From contig JANBQC010000210.1 in assembly GCA_027576995.1 (NCBI GenBank), forward strand, positions 1-42,043: DNA of 42,043 bases, given 5' to 3'. The translations under genes and the position numbers were made by a program. The notes under the pieces were generated by a model that saw nothing but the letters and a program-made list of their open reading frames with translations, did no database searches and was not told where the DNA came from. Every line of letters starts with the position of its first letter. Positions within the stretch are counted from its first letter, which is position 1. Origin of the DNA: Dimargaris cristalligena (lineage: Eukaryota; Kickxellomycota; Dimargaritomycetes; Dimargaritales; Dimargaritaceae). This document shows positions 22,830 through 34,899 of the stretch, one piece after another.

Positions 22830-24263
22830 TTAGTGGCGCCAAATCTTCAATACACGATCTTTGCCACCACTGGCCACTCGGTCACCTCCAGGACTCCAGT
22901 CCACCGTGAACACTTCATCGGCATGACCCGGCAAGTCGACCTTCAGAGTCCGGGTGCGCACATCCCACGTCTTGGCCGTGCTGTCCTTACTGCATGTTAT
23001 AAGCATCCGACTATCCGACGACCAGCACACCTGGTACACCGCACTGACGTGACCCCGTAGGGATGCCAGGTATTTTCCCGTGGCGCCGTCCCACAGTTTT
23101 ACGCCATTATCGAACCCAGCGCTGGCAATCAAGCGACCGTCGGGCGAGAAATTGACATGGTTGACGATCTTCTGGTGGCCGTTGAGCCGGGCAATCGGTT
23201 TCTTGTCGTTGAGGGGGTCCCACAGGAACATGGTAAAATCATCGGAAGCGGACACCAGGCGCTCGGGTTGGTTGCCCCGCGCAGCTTGGTAACGTTTCAG
23301 CGCCACCTGCTGGGCCTCTTCCGGGGTCGGGTACGTTTTACCGGTATGGTCGAATGGGCCGGTACGGAGCACGAAATCGGTACTGAGGGCCAGACTGTTC
23401 ACCCAGTGGGCGTGGCCCATTAGGGTTTTGACGAGTTTGCCCTCCAAGGGATTCCACACTTTGATGGTTTTATCCTGGGAGCCCGAGTAGAGCAGACCGT
23501 CGCCGCCCCACCGGAGACTGGTGACGGCGGCCGTGTGCTGCGAAATGGTGACCAGTACCCGGCGGTGTACCGCATCCCATACCCGCACGGTGCCGTCCTT
23601 GGACGAACTGGCGAAGCGGGTGCAATGCGGGTTGAGGTGGAACGGTTCCCACGCAATGGCCGTGATCCACTTGCGGTGACCCTTGAGGGGGCCGCCTAGG
23701 GCCTGGCCCGTCTGAGGGTCCCATAACCGTACGGTATTATCCATACTGCCCGAGGCCAGTCGGGTACCATCGGGAGACCAGGCTAGGGACAGTACCCAGT
23801 TGGTATGGCCCTCACAGGTGAAGCGTGGCGTCTCGGTGTTCAAGTCCCAAATCCGCACGGTCGTATCCCCCGACGCGCTGGCCAGCTGGTTGCCATCGGG
23901 ACTAAAGCTCACTTGCAGCACCGCTTCGGTGTGGCCGGTCAGCGAGGCCGAGCAGCGGGTGACCGGGCGCACGCGGAAGAGCGCCTGGGGTTGGTACACA
24001 ATCGTCAGGCTGTCTTCGGTACTCCGTTGCTGACGCTGCAGGACATCCTGTTGGAGGGTGTGAACGATCTCAGCTTCGTCGACGTAAAAAGCATAGGGAT
24101 GGGGTTCATCGGCTTGGAGAAGCTGGTTAATGAGTAGACCTAATTGACCCGGAGTGACATCGACGGGTAAACTGAGTGGGGGGCCGGTGGCTACTCCCTC
24201 GGCCGTCTGGAATTGGGCAATGACATGTTGCTGCGCACTAGGGGCAGCGGGTGGCTCGGACAT
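22830..24263 (-). CDS. NLE1: Notchless homologue, 60S ribosome assembly WD40 protein (Rsa4)
   Basis: An intact single-exon gene of 477 residues; yeast Rsa4 is 515. The N-terminal NLE domain (about 10-100), a ubiquitin-like module, carries the FYVDEAEIVHTL stretch whose acidic residues in Rsa4 engage the MIDAS of the AAA+ remodeller Rea1/Midasin. It is followed by a WD40 propeller from about residue 105 (repeats such as VLQVSFSPDGNQLASASGDT and VRIWDL) to the very C-terminus, LKIWRH. In the nucleolus and nucleoplasm the protein lets Rea1 pull assembly factors off pre-60S particles. The blade containing RTGPFDHTGKTYPTPEEAQQ has the long insertion typical of this family. It is divergent from the RPAP3 gene across a 530-base spacer. 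The start ATG is the first in frame and fits the family. Confidence 0.95.
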   Translation of the reverse strand: MSEPPAAPSAQQHVIAQFQTAEGVATGPPLSLPVDVTPGQLGLLINQLLQADEPHPYAFYVDEAEIVHTLQQDVLQRQQRSTEDSLTIVYQPQALFRVRPVTRCSASLTGHTEAVLQVSFSPDGNQLASASGDTTVRIWDLNTETPRFTCEGHTNWVLSLAWSPDGTRLASGSMDNTVRLWDPQTGQALGGPLKGHRKWITAIAWEPFHLNPHCTRFASSSKDGTVRVWDAVHRRVLVTISQHTAAVTSLRWGGDGLLYSGSQDKTIKVWNPLEGKLVKTLMGHAHWVNSLALSTDFVLRTGPFDHTGKTYPTPEEAQQVALKRYQAARGNQPERLVSASDDFTMFLWDPLNDKKPIARLNGHQKIVNHVNFSPDGRLIASAGFDNGVKLWDGATGKYLASLRGHVSAVYQVCWSSDSRMLITCSKDSTAKTWDVRTRTLKVDLPGHADEVFTVDWSPGGDRVASGGKDRVLKIWRH

Positions 24264-24793
24264 GGCGGTTGTGATTGCAATTTAGTATTATTAACGAAGG
24301 AGCGAGTATAAAAGTCAAGAAGCCGTATACAAAAGGCGGTTTTACCAATAAGACCGCTGCTAAGTGCCTTCTCCCTCTTAGACTGGGCTGACAAAGTACC
24401 CCGCGTAAGCGCGGCCATGCGTGAATTGGCAAGCAAATCGGTCTATCAGGAGATTCCGAGAAATTTTCAATTTAGTGAATTATTTTTTTCTTCGTATTTA
24501 GTCAGCGCTTTGGCCTGGCCTGGCTCTTACTTAAGCCCATTTGGTCAGGCATATTAAATCCCAACTCGGCCGAAGAATTGCTCACGTGATCCAATGACCA
24601 ACTCGTAGAGTCCAGGGAAGTATTGCCTCCGGCACTTTTGCTATAGGGAACACTCAGGTTTACAGCGCCCATGGAAAGACAGAGTCGCTTTGCCCATGCA
24701 AAGACTGGCTTTGAAAGCAGATGCACCCATACCTGGAAGCATCGCCTCTATACTAGTTAACAAGTCTACGCATTTCAAGTACTCGGACCAACC
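24264..24793. promoter_or_regulatory. divergent promoter of NLE1 and RPAP3
   Basis: The 530-base spacer between two outward-facing genes. An E-box CACGTG lies at 24583-24588 and a CCAAT box at 24591-24595, two bases apart, about 200 bases before the RPAP3 start. CACGTG is the palindromic core bound by Cbf1/USF-type bHLH factors, and CCAAT by the Hap/NF-Y complex. The pairing is visible in the sequence; regulatory use is inference. The 74-codon minus frame at 24502-24726 has no family resemblance. Confidence 0.4.
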
Positions 24794-26861
24794 ATGGCAA
24801 CTTCAGCAACTCAAGCCGAAGCTATTAAAACGCAGGTAAACCCTCCGACTAACCTACCCAGCTTGGCTACATTAACTCCGAAACTACCATGCCTCCCAAC
24901 TGCACCGGAACTAAAACCTTGGCCATCTCGTACTTACTGTTACTAGTGCGAAAGACCCGAATGATAGGGCAAATTAGCCACCACTAACTCACTCACACTA
25001 TTCATTGGCCTCAATGAACCCCAGGGCAACCTAGCTTTCAAGGAGGGTCGCTACGACGATGCCATTGCGGCGTACACCAAGTGCATCGAACTGAGCCCCG
25101 AAAATGCGACTTTCTACAACAACCGGGCCATGGCCCAGCTTAAGGTCAATGCGTAAGTAATACTCATAATGAATGAATCTGATTTGAATCCTACTCATTG
25201 GTATGCCTGACCGCCTGTTACGATCGTTCGATACCTTTCACTCTAGTACTAACTTAGCACGCCCTCATTCCTTGCGACAATATATTATGTACACTCTACA
25301 ATCACCGCCTTATTTTTAAAAGTTTCCGTCAGGCAGAATTGGACTGCACCTCCAGTTTACAGTACGCCCCGGATAACGTAAAGGCTCTCTGGCGCCGAGG
25401 GACCAGTCGGAAATTTCAGCAACAATTTGACCAAGCGCGTGATGGTAAGCCTCAATTTAGACTTAATTAGGTATCCGTGACCCTCTCTGCAGGCATAAAT
25501 TCATGTATTTGGGTGTCTCCGTGTATATTTCCGGGACCACTCGCATACCATTGATATGATTCAGGGACTTGTCATAACACTTTTACCGCTTAATTACTGT
25601 ATCGCCGAGGGCCCTTTCAGATCTTAAACGTGCATTGACCATTGAACCTCAGAATAAGGCGGTACAGCAGGAGCTCGCCCTAGTTGAGTCGTACCTCGCA
25701 CCTGCCCCGGCCGCTAAGGTTAGTTACAGGTATTGCTATAAAACGGGACAAATGTTAGCATGCCCATGTCACTTTGCTGGTGTTAGTTTTAAAAACAAAC
25801 AGGCACCATTTACTTTTTAAGAACTTTATGATACACTCTGCGCTATTTAACCGGTGTATGGTATATACTAATCATTCGGAATGCAGGGGCGCAATATCCC
25901 AGTGGAAGTCATTAGCACTGAACATGCCTTCCAGGAACTGCAAAATCACATTGCCCAGACTACGTCGGCCCAACCTGTGCCACCTACGAACAACCAGCAG
26001 CCATCAACAACCCTCACCAGTATCCTCAAGAACCAGCCTACTGAAACCGAGACCACTTCAGAAGTGCGGTCGACTAGGCTGCCCGTGGTTGAAGACCCTA
26101 TTGCCCCACCCACCAATATGTTGGATTTCCAGCGCCGGTGGCGGACATACCGGCGAGACCCGGTACAACTGGCTCGGTTTTTAAAGGTAAGTTACGGTGC
26201 CTCCAAATACATGCCAATATACCCACCTGCTTGGAATTTCTTTACAGACTTTGCCTTACTACTTGCCTCACGCAACATCCCCGGCCCCTATTAATGCATA
26301 CATTTAAATTTATTGTATATACATATGCCCTACAGGCGGTTAAACCCGATCAGCTAAAATCGTTGTTTCAAAGCACCTTCGATGCCGACTATATGGCGGA
26401 TATTCTGCGAGTGTTACAGAGTAATTTTGTCAGGTAGGTTATATAGTCAAATGATTAATAGTGGCTATACTATTACAAGGTTCTGGGTCCGTCCCATACC
26501 AGTAGCCAAATAGGACTACGTAACTGCTTTAAACATATGCCGGCTTTAAAAGGGCTTACGGCCTCGCCAGTTTACAGGTACATCGAATAGTCTAAACTGA
26601 CCAAAGTCACGGTGTGATTGCTTTATATCTGGAATTAAATTGGCAATAATTACACCTAATAGTGCGGAGGGTCCCCGGGTTGTGTATGATATACTTCGCG
26701 GTGTTACCCAAATCCCACGCTTTACTATGGTACAGATGTTTATGGACCGTCAGGAACAAAGCACCTTGGCATCTATTTTCCATCGGTGTTTGAGCGACCC
26801 TAGGACCGATGCAGCTTTAAAGGCCGAGTTTGCCCAACTCCAATCTACCTATGGTTGTTAG
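24794..26861 (+). CDS. RPAP3: RPAP3-like TPR co-chaperone (R2TP complex)
   Basis: Seven exons: join(24794..24835, 25025..25152, 25323..25444, 25621..25718, 25887..26186, 26336..26433, 26663..26861), 328 residues. All junctions are GT-AG with matching phases. A three-motif TPR domain (about 12-125) starts GNLAFKEGRYDDAIAAYTKC. The Hsp90/Hsp70 carboxylate clamp is complete: Lys12, Asn16, Asn47, Lys77 and Arg81. After a linker comes the RPAP3_C domain (about 207-320) with DFQRRWRTYRRDP, PDQLKSLFQSTFD and YDILRGVTQIPRF. RPAP3 recruits Hsp90 to the R2TP complex that assembles RNA polymerases, snoRNPs and PIKKs. Human RPAP3 (665 residues) has two TPR domains; this one is compact with one, between yeast Tah1 (TPR only) and the animal form. 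The last acceptor (TAG at 26660-26662) was chosen because it restores frame and domain; a nearer CAG before 26580 leads straight to a stop. Confidence 0.88.
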
Positions 26862-29800
26862 CCCCCGTGTATGTGGTGGCGTTGTCGTCTAGCCCATTTT
26901 GAGCAAAAATATGCTAATGACACGGTGCCGGTAAATGGCCAAACTTATTAGATGGGCGTAATTACACCATGCTTGGGGATTCGTTTGCGATGTATCCCAA
27001 CCCAAACAACAGGCACGGCGGGGAGATGTCAATAACGTTACCAGGGCGATTGTTTACATTGGCGTACGACTACAACCAATTTTTTACGGCAATTTCTATT
27101 TTAAGGCCCATAAAAATAGGCCAGTTTTAAATAAACTCGAAAACGCCGTCTTGTTGGACCATTTTAGCCATTCTATTTTTGAAGTATTTGGCCATGGATA
27201 GTTGAACACAAACCTACGAGATACTATCTGCTCCCAAGCTCGCCCATTCCTACATATAGGGCTCTCCAGTAGTGCGCTGCAAAGTGGGGACAAAGGTACC
27301 CCAGTCCGAGGTTGGTTGTGTTCGTTGGTTAACCACCCCCCTGCACCCCAATCCGACTTTCCACCGGGGCCCCTCCATCTCAGATGATACTGTAAATTCC
27401 GATTTTCGATTTCCTTTTTCTTCGTTTAGTCAGCTGACATGCGCATTTCCTCTCCTAACCTCATAATCGTTCGAACGGGTGCTTTCGACAGTCCAAACTG
27501 GTCAAAAGGTCCCCCTTTCGTTTCTCGTTTAGGCAGCGGAAAAGGCAGCGATGGCCATGAAACAGCTTGGGCTAAAACGGAAACCGGAAAATTCGGGTTA
27601 GGCAGAAGGGCCTATCCATTAATTTGGGCGGGTGAGCGGAGTTAGTATGATCCGTGGCAGAATGCCTTAGTTTTCCTATTCACTACACTATACCGCATGT
27701 ACTTCTAACCCCCCATTGCTAAGAGAAGTGGTAATCTAACCCCCCCCCCCCTAGCCCAACACCATCTCCCCTAATTGAACCTCTCCCGTATAAATCAGCG
27801 TGCCGAGCTTTAGGGGATTGACACTTCCAAAATAGCCCGAAATATTAATAATAATGCAAACCAACTGTTGGGTGCATTTAGTTACGGGAGACGCAACTAT
27901 TCCTATGCCTTTGGGGAAGCGATATTGGGTGGTCTTTGTGCCCCAAAGGGTAGATTTTGGATAAAAATAGGGTATTGTAGATACAACGGTTCGCCGTGTA
28001 GGCATCGCGAAGATAAACTGATAATATCATTGGCAATAGGACCCGCTATTCCTTGATGTCGATTATGAATTCCCTTTATATCTTTTCTAGAATTTCCGCA
28101 TACTATTCCGCACTTGTACACTATGGGACGGGCAGAAGGGTCCGTATCAAGCTATTGCCACCTACCGCATTGTCCCCTCCCTTTTTTGGAGGGTACATTA
28201 TTTTCAATGCTTAGGATAATTTAGTAATGGCAAAGGTGATTCAGGACTAGGCTGTAAAAAGTCGATATTATAGTCACAGCTAAAGCAATACTGCAAATGT
28301 CTATGAGAGATGCATCACAAGAAAAATATATGAAAGAGGGGCCCCTTTTAATGTGCCACTGTCCTACCAGATTTTGTAACTCAAAAGTACTTTATATGTT
28401 TTATAAGAGTTGTAACGCAGGTGTCCATACCACGGTGGTGCAATTACTCTCGGCGTGTTGTGCAGATAGTGTCTTTAATTTGAGGAACTATGGTATGATC
28501 AGAATGCACCTCGGGTAAAGCCTGGGAGCACCTGCTTGTTATAATTTTACATATCCAATACACAGGGCCGTTGCGAGCAATTCCGTAAAACGCAGCGTAT
28601 TGTATTGTCCCTGTAATACAACACTTTATTTACTTAATGGGTGCCCCATAAGGCTGTGCGTCATTAAAAAATATACTCGCTTGCTAATTGTCAATGACGG
28701 GCAATTTGTCATATTAAGTGTATTATAGGTCGCATGTGAGTTTTATCGCAACAACCTCCGTAATACTATATTGGACGCCCGTGCTTTGTTTGACCATTGT
28801 TGCCCTGCTAATACCGCCGAGCGGCCCTTCATTGGCAATATAGAACTCATGATTGCCCTTCAGACCCAGCTACATCGAATTTCTTGGCACTTCCCACTTC
28901 CGTCAACCCAGTACATGGGATCGTTTTTATTTGACAGGTCGGCAAGTCCATAGCAGCGCGTCACTTTTGGCAATATTCGGTCCCCTTCTAAAGATACGCG
29001 TGATAGGAGGCGGGCTCGATTCGAGGGATCGCTTGTGGATTTCACAATGATGCTGAAGTGGCGGATAGACCGGCCGACTAAGCCTGTTTGGGCGTTGGAA
29101 TGGGCCAAGCAAGGCCCATCCTTCACTTGTATTGTCCTCTACTCTGTTTTTCCACAATACTTGGCTCTTCTCACGGAACGGTTACACATTCACTCTTGGT
29201 CCAGAGAGGGGTTGGGGAAGCGCATTGTTATGCCGCGCGGACGGAGCCGGCATGTTTACTATATAAAAAATTAAAATGGGGGTGGGGCTATTGGTAAAAG
29301 GCGGAATCTGTCTTGTGTTGACCAAAACAATACGATTCAATACATCTTATTTGAACGGGGTCTTTTCCGTGCTTAATTTAGGCCGAGCTCTGCTTATTTC
29401 CCCAAAGGCCAATAATGACTACATGACATATCGTACCGGTTATCCATGGGCACTTTTCCTCTACCTCTCTTCCCCTCCTCCACTCCTCCCTTCTCCCCCC
29501 TGGCCAAACGAGGACGCCTCCAAGCTACAGGTGACACGATGGATACGCCACTGTAGCACCGACTCGACGCGCCGCTGGTGGGTTTCCACAAGTATCGTTG
29601 GCCGATATAGAACGATTGAGAACCACATAATATATTTTCCACCTAGTTGTCGGTCTTGGGGGTGGGTGGCCCTTTGTTGGAACTAGCCATCATAGCTGAG
29701 CCTAATCGCAAGGCAAATCAATTCATTGGTGTACCTAGCAAGGGCAGGGGTAGTGTTCGCCTTTCCTTGGTTGGCCATCGTTGCTTCATCGGGTAAAAAG

Positions 29801-32800
29801 GGTCCACTAGCCAAACTTGGTTAAAGTACAGATTCATATATCCTCCGAGCTAGTTGGCTCACCGGCCCGGACCAAAACCCCCCCAACCCCAATGGGGTGC
29901 TCCCGTCCTATTAAAAGGTGATGTGTTAAACTGCGGTTCGTTAATCATTATATATTAATCGGTGGTTTGGGTTTCGGCGATTATTTTGACCTTTTTTTTT
30001 TTGAGGAGAGGGGGAAGTTGTACGAGAGTCTGGGCTACAAGAGCTAGTAAGCTATTTACGTATTGCCTTAAAATAAGCCTTAGTGAAGAAACACCCTTTA
30101 TGATTAGCTGGAACTTGTCGGCCCACACACCATAAATGGGTCGTGACAGTAAAGCCATGCTCAGCTCCACATTTCAAGATTGTGCTATGGAGAGTTACTG
30201 ATTAACGGGAGGGATGGAGGGACAAAACCCATAGTGCTGGGAATCTGCTACATGCGCCTTGAGTGAGCGGGGTAGCTCAATGTGCGTGCGTAGGTAACCT
30301 CGCTGGCTCGAATATCAATCATAGCCGAAAGGTTGTGTCTGACCTTGTGCGGTCGCACTTTCGCAGCATGGCTGTGGCCCGACTAATTCGTCGAGCCTGC
30401 AGCACAGTGGAGGGACAAAGTCGTGCCTTGTGGATGGAAACCTCCTCGCTCGATGTCTGCATATCCCTCCCTTCCTTAATTATCTAATGGCTACCTACTA
30501 TTATGTCTAATCGGTGGGACTGTCGAGCTTCAGGAGAGTCTGTGGGTTTGTTCCGGTTGCAAAATGTAATCTGTGGGGAACGGCGGATGAGTTGGGCGGC
30601 AGAGTATCTTATCCTATACCCCGCAATTTTAGGGGCAGGCGGTCTCACCGTCCGAACAGCCCGCGTGTGGTTGACCCGTTACCACCAATAACCACAACAT
30701 TCGCCCGATTTCAGCGGTTCGTCAAAAATAGATATACCTCTCTCAAAGCCTGAAACGCCCTTGCTCAATGATAAGTATCTAACAATACCATATGCCCCAT
30801 GATTGCTGTTGTGAGAGTTAACACACTGCTGGCCACTGTATACCGTTGACAGCAGGTGTATGGGCTAATGAACAGCGCCATAATCACCTCGTATCCCTGA
30901 TTTTCACCCGAGAAGGGAAACAGGGAAGGGGGGGCAGAAGGGCTTCACCCTTACATCAACTGCTCCCCAAAGGTCCAATGCAGCCCTTGACACCTCGATC
31001 ACTGGATAAATTCGACAGTCGCACTTCACTGGGAACAGTAGAACAGTTACACAGACTGCAAAATCGCCCTGCGAATAATAATAGCCGGCTATAGAGCGGG
31101 GGATGTAATGACGAAAAAAAAAGTTGGCGTAGAGAAGGCCTGCCATTGTAAGAGTATGATATAGGCATAAACACTCAAAACATAAATATAGAATAACACA
31201 GACCCGCAAAAGTAGTCGTTCGTTATTGGAGGCCGGAAAAGGGGGTATATGTGACTAACGATTGGAGGAGTAAAGAAATGCCTATATAAATACCTTTAAA
31301 TCATTTATTCGATCGGTTCAGCCTATCCAAGAGTCGGGGATTTTCAATTAACCGGGACCATCCGATCACACTGCTCATTAATAAATACTGCAAAGACAGA
31401 TTGGGGATCCCGTACTGTTCAACACGCGGTTCAGATTAGCCCAATATTCCTAATAGTATTGGATGGACAGTGCCCCATGCGATAAAAAGTGGTAGAGAAG
31501 GAGGCTGGGTATCGCATGAATTAAGTGCCGTAGGTTTAAGCAAATACATTCATAATTTGCGGATCGTTAAAGGGTAGGTAAACCCTGCCGTATAGCATCA
31601 AAATCCCCGCAGCAATGCCGGCGGGGGCAGCGGCGTGGTAATGATGAAACAGGGGAGGGTGTCTAAAGATCATTCGACCCGCTGCCGCGGAAAAATGGAA
31701 GTAAAATGTAGCCAGCTAGAGCGAATGGGACGCCTTGGCCCAGGGGGTGGTTAGAGCAGGGTAAGGGCGGAACGGTAAACCTATCGCTGAACCCTCACGC
31801 GGTTGAAGACCATGTGTGTAACCCTCTGCGTTACCTTGGGCCTCCCAAACGGCCGCCTAGGGGCGATTGGCCCAACTACTTCCATTCGGCCATTTTAGGA
31901 ATTGTCAGTGTGGAATCCCAGATGACCACGCGGAAACGACCATTTGAACATCAAGGGTGAAAAGAGAGAGAGAGAGAGAGAGAGAAGACGACCGGCTATT
32001 CAACCACACCAAGGTAAGGCCGGATACGAAGTGGTGAGGGGTCAGCCACAGGTCATCCGCTAGCCTCTGATATTGTAAAGGACCGGGGTGGCTTTAACTG
32101 TACAGGTCGTTAGCCTATTTCCTTATAATCGTTACCGGATGCCCCCAGCCGGTGCAAGGCTTCGCAGCCCGGAAGGGGAAGGATTGCACCCGAGGTATTG
32201 GCCATATATTGCACCTATATAGACACCCTCTATCGAGTGAACCGTTGAATACGTATCCGAGATGACATGAAAAAATCGATGAACGTCACTGGAGGCATCC
32301 ATATGGAAAGTGTGAAGGATAGCTAGTATTCATTGCGGTCAATTAGGAGTGGCGAATTGGGTTTAAAGGGCAAACAGGGTGGTGGGTCAAGGGTAGTAAA
32401 GGGGGATGGGGTGGGTGGCCGCAATCTCTACTACCATGATTTAGTTGTAACACCTTGCACTTCCCTTGTACTCGTTTTGATTTTCGTGCCATTGTCACCA
32501 ATGAAAAGCACCAGCAGTGACCGAAGAATAGTAGAGGGGGTGCATTTTTAAAATAATAAAAAAAAGGGGGGGTGAGGGAGGAAATGCCACTATAGTATGA
32601 GCCCCCCTCCCTGTTTAAACTAGGCCGACAACTAAGGGCAATGAGTGACCGAGAGTACCCGACGAGTACTCGTTTCCGAGGCATGCGAGAGCAGCCGGAT
32701 TTCCAGGGCAGTATGGACAATGTACGAACTGTTATTGTCGAGCGATCTCCACTTTACATTAGGCTTACAATATTCGTTTGATGCCGACAGGGGAAAGCCA

Positions 32801-34899
32801 ATCCAAGACCTTGGTACCTACCATAGTCTATGAAGCAACGTAGGGTGGGAAACGATCGTCCGATGGTCAGGGTCCTTTGTCCCTAGGTCCGAATCTTTGG
32901 TTGGGGCCTATTATTAGGTGAGTGCTGCCCCTTATCTGCAAGCCGACTAGGTTCGCAGCAGCAGCAGTACCACCCTAGCTATTCTAGCTTTGGGTGGCGG
33001 CATTAAGGTATACTGGTTGGCCGATGTCCAACCATTCCCGGAGTGGTTCGTAGGGTCTGGGGCCCCCGTCTCCTTTGAGCTCTTTAATGGCATGTTCCCT
33101 TTACGCACCCCCCTGTCTTCCCCCGAGTCTCGTCTTTTAAAGGTGTTACTTCCCTTTTAATAATTTGCTAGCCCTTTAACATAGACTAAACTAACGTGCC
33201 TCGAAATTGTTGTTCATCGACGGCCCAAGGCAGCTTAGGGATGACCCATACTTTTTGTATCAAAAAAAATGCCGGTTTGGTACATTCATCCTATGACATT
33301 TGGGTATAATGAGCATTGTCAAGAAAAGAACACAGAGTAGCGCGGCGCTGCTGGCCATGCCACTGGTGGTGGGCCAGCAAGTCAACTCCGAGTTAGATAT
33401 CGCCGGTGTTACCCTTCTAGCAAGGATGTGGCGGGGCGAGTACGGGGAACGGTGGAGTTAGGGTGATATGGGAAGGAGGGTTGCCACCAAAAGCCATCTC
33501 CTGGTATAGTTGTCTGATTTTTTTAATCTGGCAATAAGCCTTTGGACATACCCGTTTAGATGTAGGGAGCAGCGTCTTAAATTTAAAATTGATTGATGAA
33601 AAGCTGATGCTATCAATATGATCGCCTACACAAAATGAAGTGGGGAAGGGAGAGGCTGTGTTCGCAAATTCCCTTGAGTGGTTTCTCGTTAACGTTTCAA
33701 GAATATTCCGTAAGGGATTCTATGATTCAGGAGGCTGAGAACTAGCCCTTGCTACCCTTCGTGAGTGCCTGCTGTATATGGTATGTGTTGCGCTCTTCCC
33801 TGCCCGTAGGGTAATACCCAGGAGGTCGTTCAAGGCAGCTAGGCATCATATTTTACTTACCAAAAGCAGGCAGGGCAGTCTATACAATGGGGTGCCCAGC
33901 CACCGAATGTTCCAAACGCGAAGCCCTCTCGGCTTTGTAGGATTATGGAAAGGCGCTTTGAGACAGGCTATAGCAGACTAAAGGCCACGCATCTACTTTT
34001 ATCCGATACGGCGGCCTGGTTTCATGCTAATGGGCTTATTAACGCTCCTCCCAGTGTTTCTTTGAAACCCCTTCCTCTGGCCCATGCAAAAAATAAATAT
34101 AGTTGCTCACTCCTGCAGGTCGACCTCTGGGTAATCGTGCAGCTTCTCTTTACAGACCATTTGGTTAGGTGGTTTATTTCAAACTCTCGTTTAGCAGCAC
34201 ATATACTGCATTATTATGGAAATATGGGATCGGCTGAGGGTAAAGCCGAGATTAGGACAGTTTGAAAATAAAGGAAATCTAACCAAAGGCGAGTGCAGCA
34301 AGTACCAACTTTTCGCCACCAGCACCGTTTCATAATCGAGGGATTGGGGAAGGGTAATACCAGCTATACAGCACAAATACCGCGTCCATTCCGCTATTAC
34401 CGCAGGAGGCACTGTAATATATACTTAAATTTTAGCGGTTACCGTTATGTGTACCATTCGAGGTATCAAATAAGGGGGGAGGGGTATAGCAAAAATCCCC
34501 CCGCCTAAGGTAACGGAGCCTAGCTTTCAAGTCCAACAGGGATGATTGGAGAGGTAAAAGAGGGACACCCGTCTAAAAGGGGGACCCGGGCTGGGATGGA
34601 TAAAGGGGGAAAAGGGGTGTCCAATACAAACGACCGAGACGAGGAAAAGGGATGTGAGGAGAGAAGGGGAGAGAGGCGAGCTCAAGAATAGGGCTGATTG
34701 GTTGCCCGATAATTCTGTATTCCGAAAGTGTACAACCCTTGCTTCGACGCTGGCGGGCCAGACCGTGGTGCCTTTGGTGGAGCGCGGTGTGTTCGGCTGA
34801 GAGGGGCCACCGCCGGCCGGTACTGCCCTCTGTGTGCGGTCGCGTCCTCCCCCAGCCATCCGGTCGGTTTCGCAACATATAAATGCCACCTCCCTCGCA
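26862..34899. other. 8 kb without a supportable gene
   Basis: This is the longest gene-free stretch in the window. Open frames are short and overlapping, with no domains. Homopolymers include twelve C at 27740-27751 and eleven T at 29992-30002. Hairpin arms GGTGCAA (32151-32157) and TTGCACC (32184-32190) face each other. Two small GC-richer frames, 31536-31715 (-) and 33309-33461 (+), look slightly more protein-like than their surroundings but match nothing I know. I see no transposase, reverse transcriptase, terminal repeats or tRNA. Confidence 0.5.
31963..31985. repeat. (GA)n microsatellite
   Basis: An uninterrupted GA dinucleotide run of about eleven units, the longest simple repeat in the window. 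It lies in gene-free DNA. Confidence 0.95.

Noticed and set aside
28771..29274. Three staggered plus frames that might form a frameshifted pseudogene
   Set aside because: Joining them gives no motif of any family I know, unlike the lipase case, so a pseudogene call is not supported.
30255..30340. GGTAGCTCAATG followed by GGCTCGAATATC, tRNA-like
   Set aside because: The T-loop lacks GTTCRA, and no acceptor stem or cloverleaf can be drawn.
32151..32190. Seven-base inverted repeat GGTGCAA / TTGCACC
   Set aside because: The stem is short and the loop is 26 bases; without conservation or transcription it cannot be called an RNA gene or terminator.
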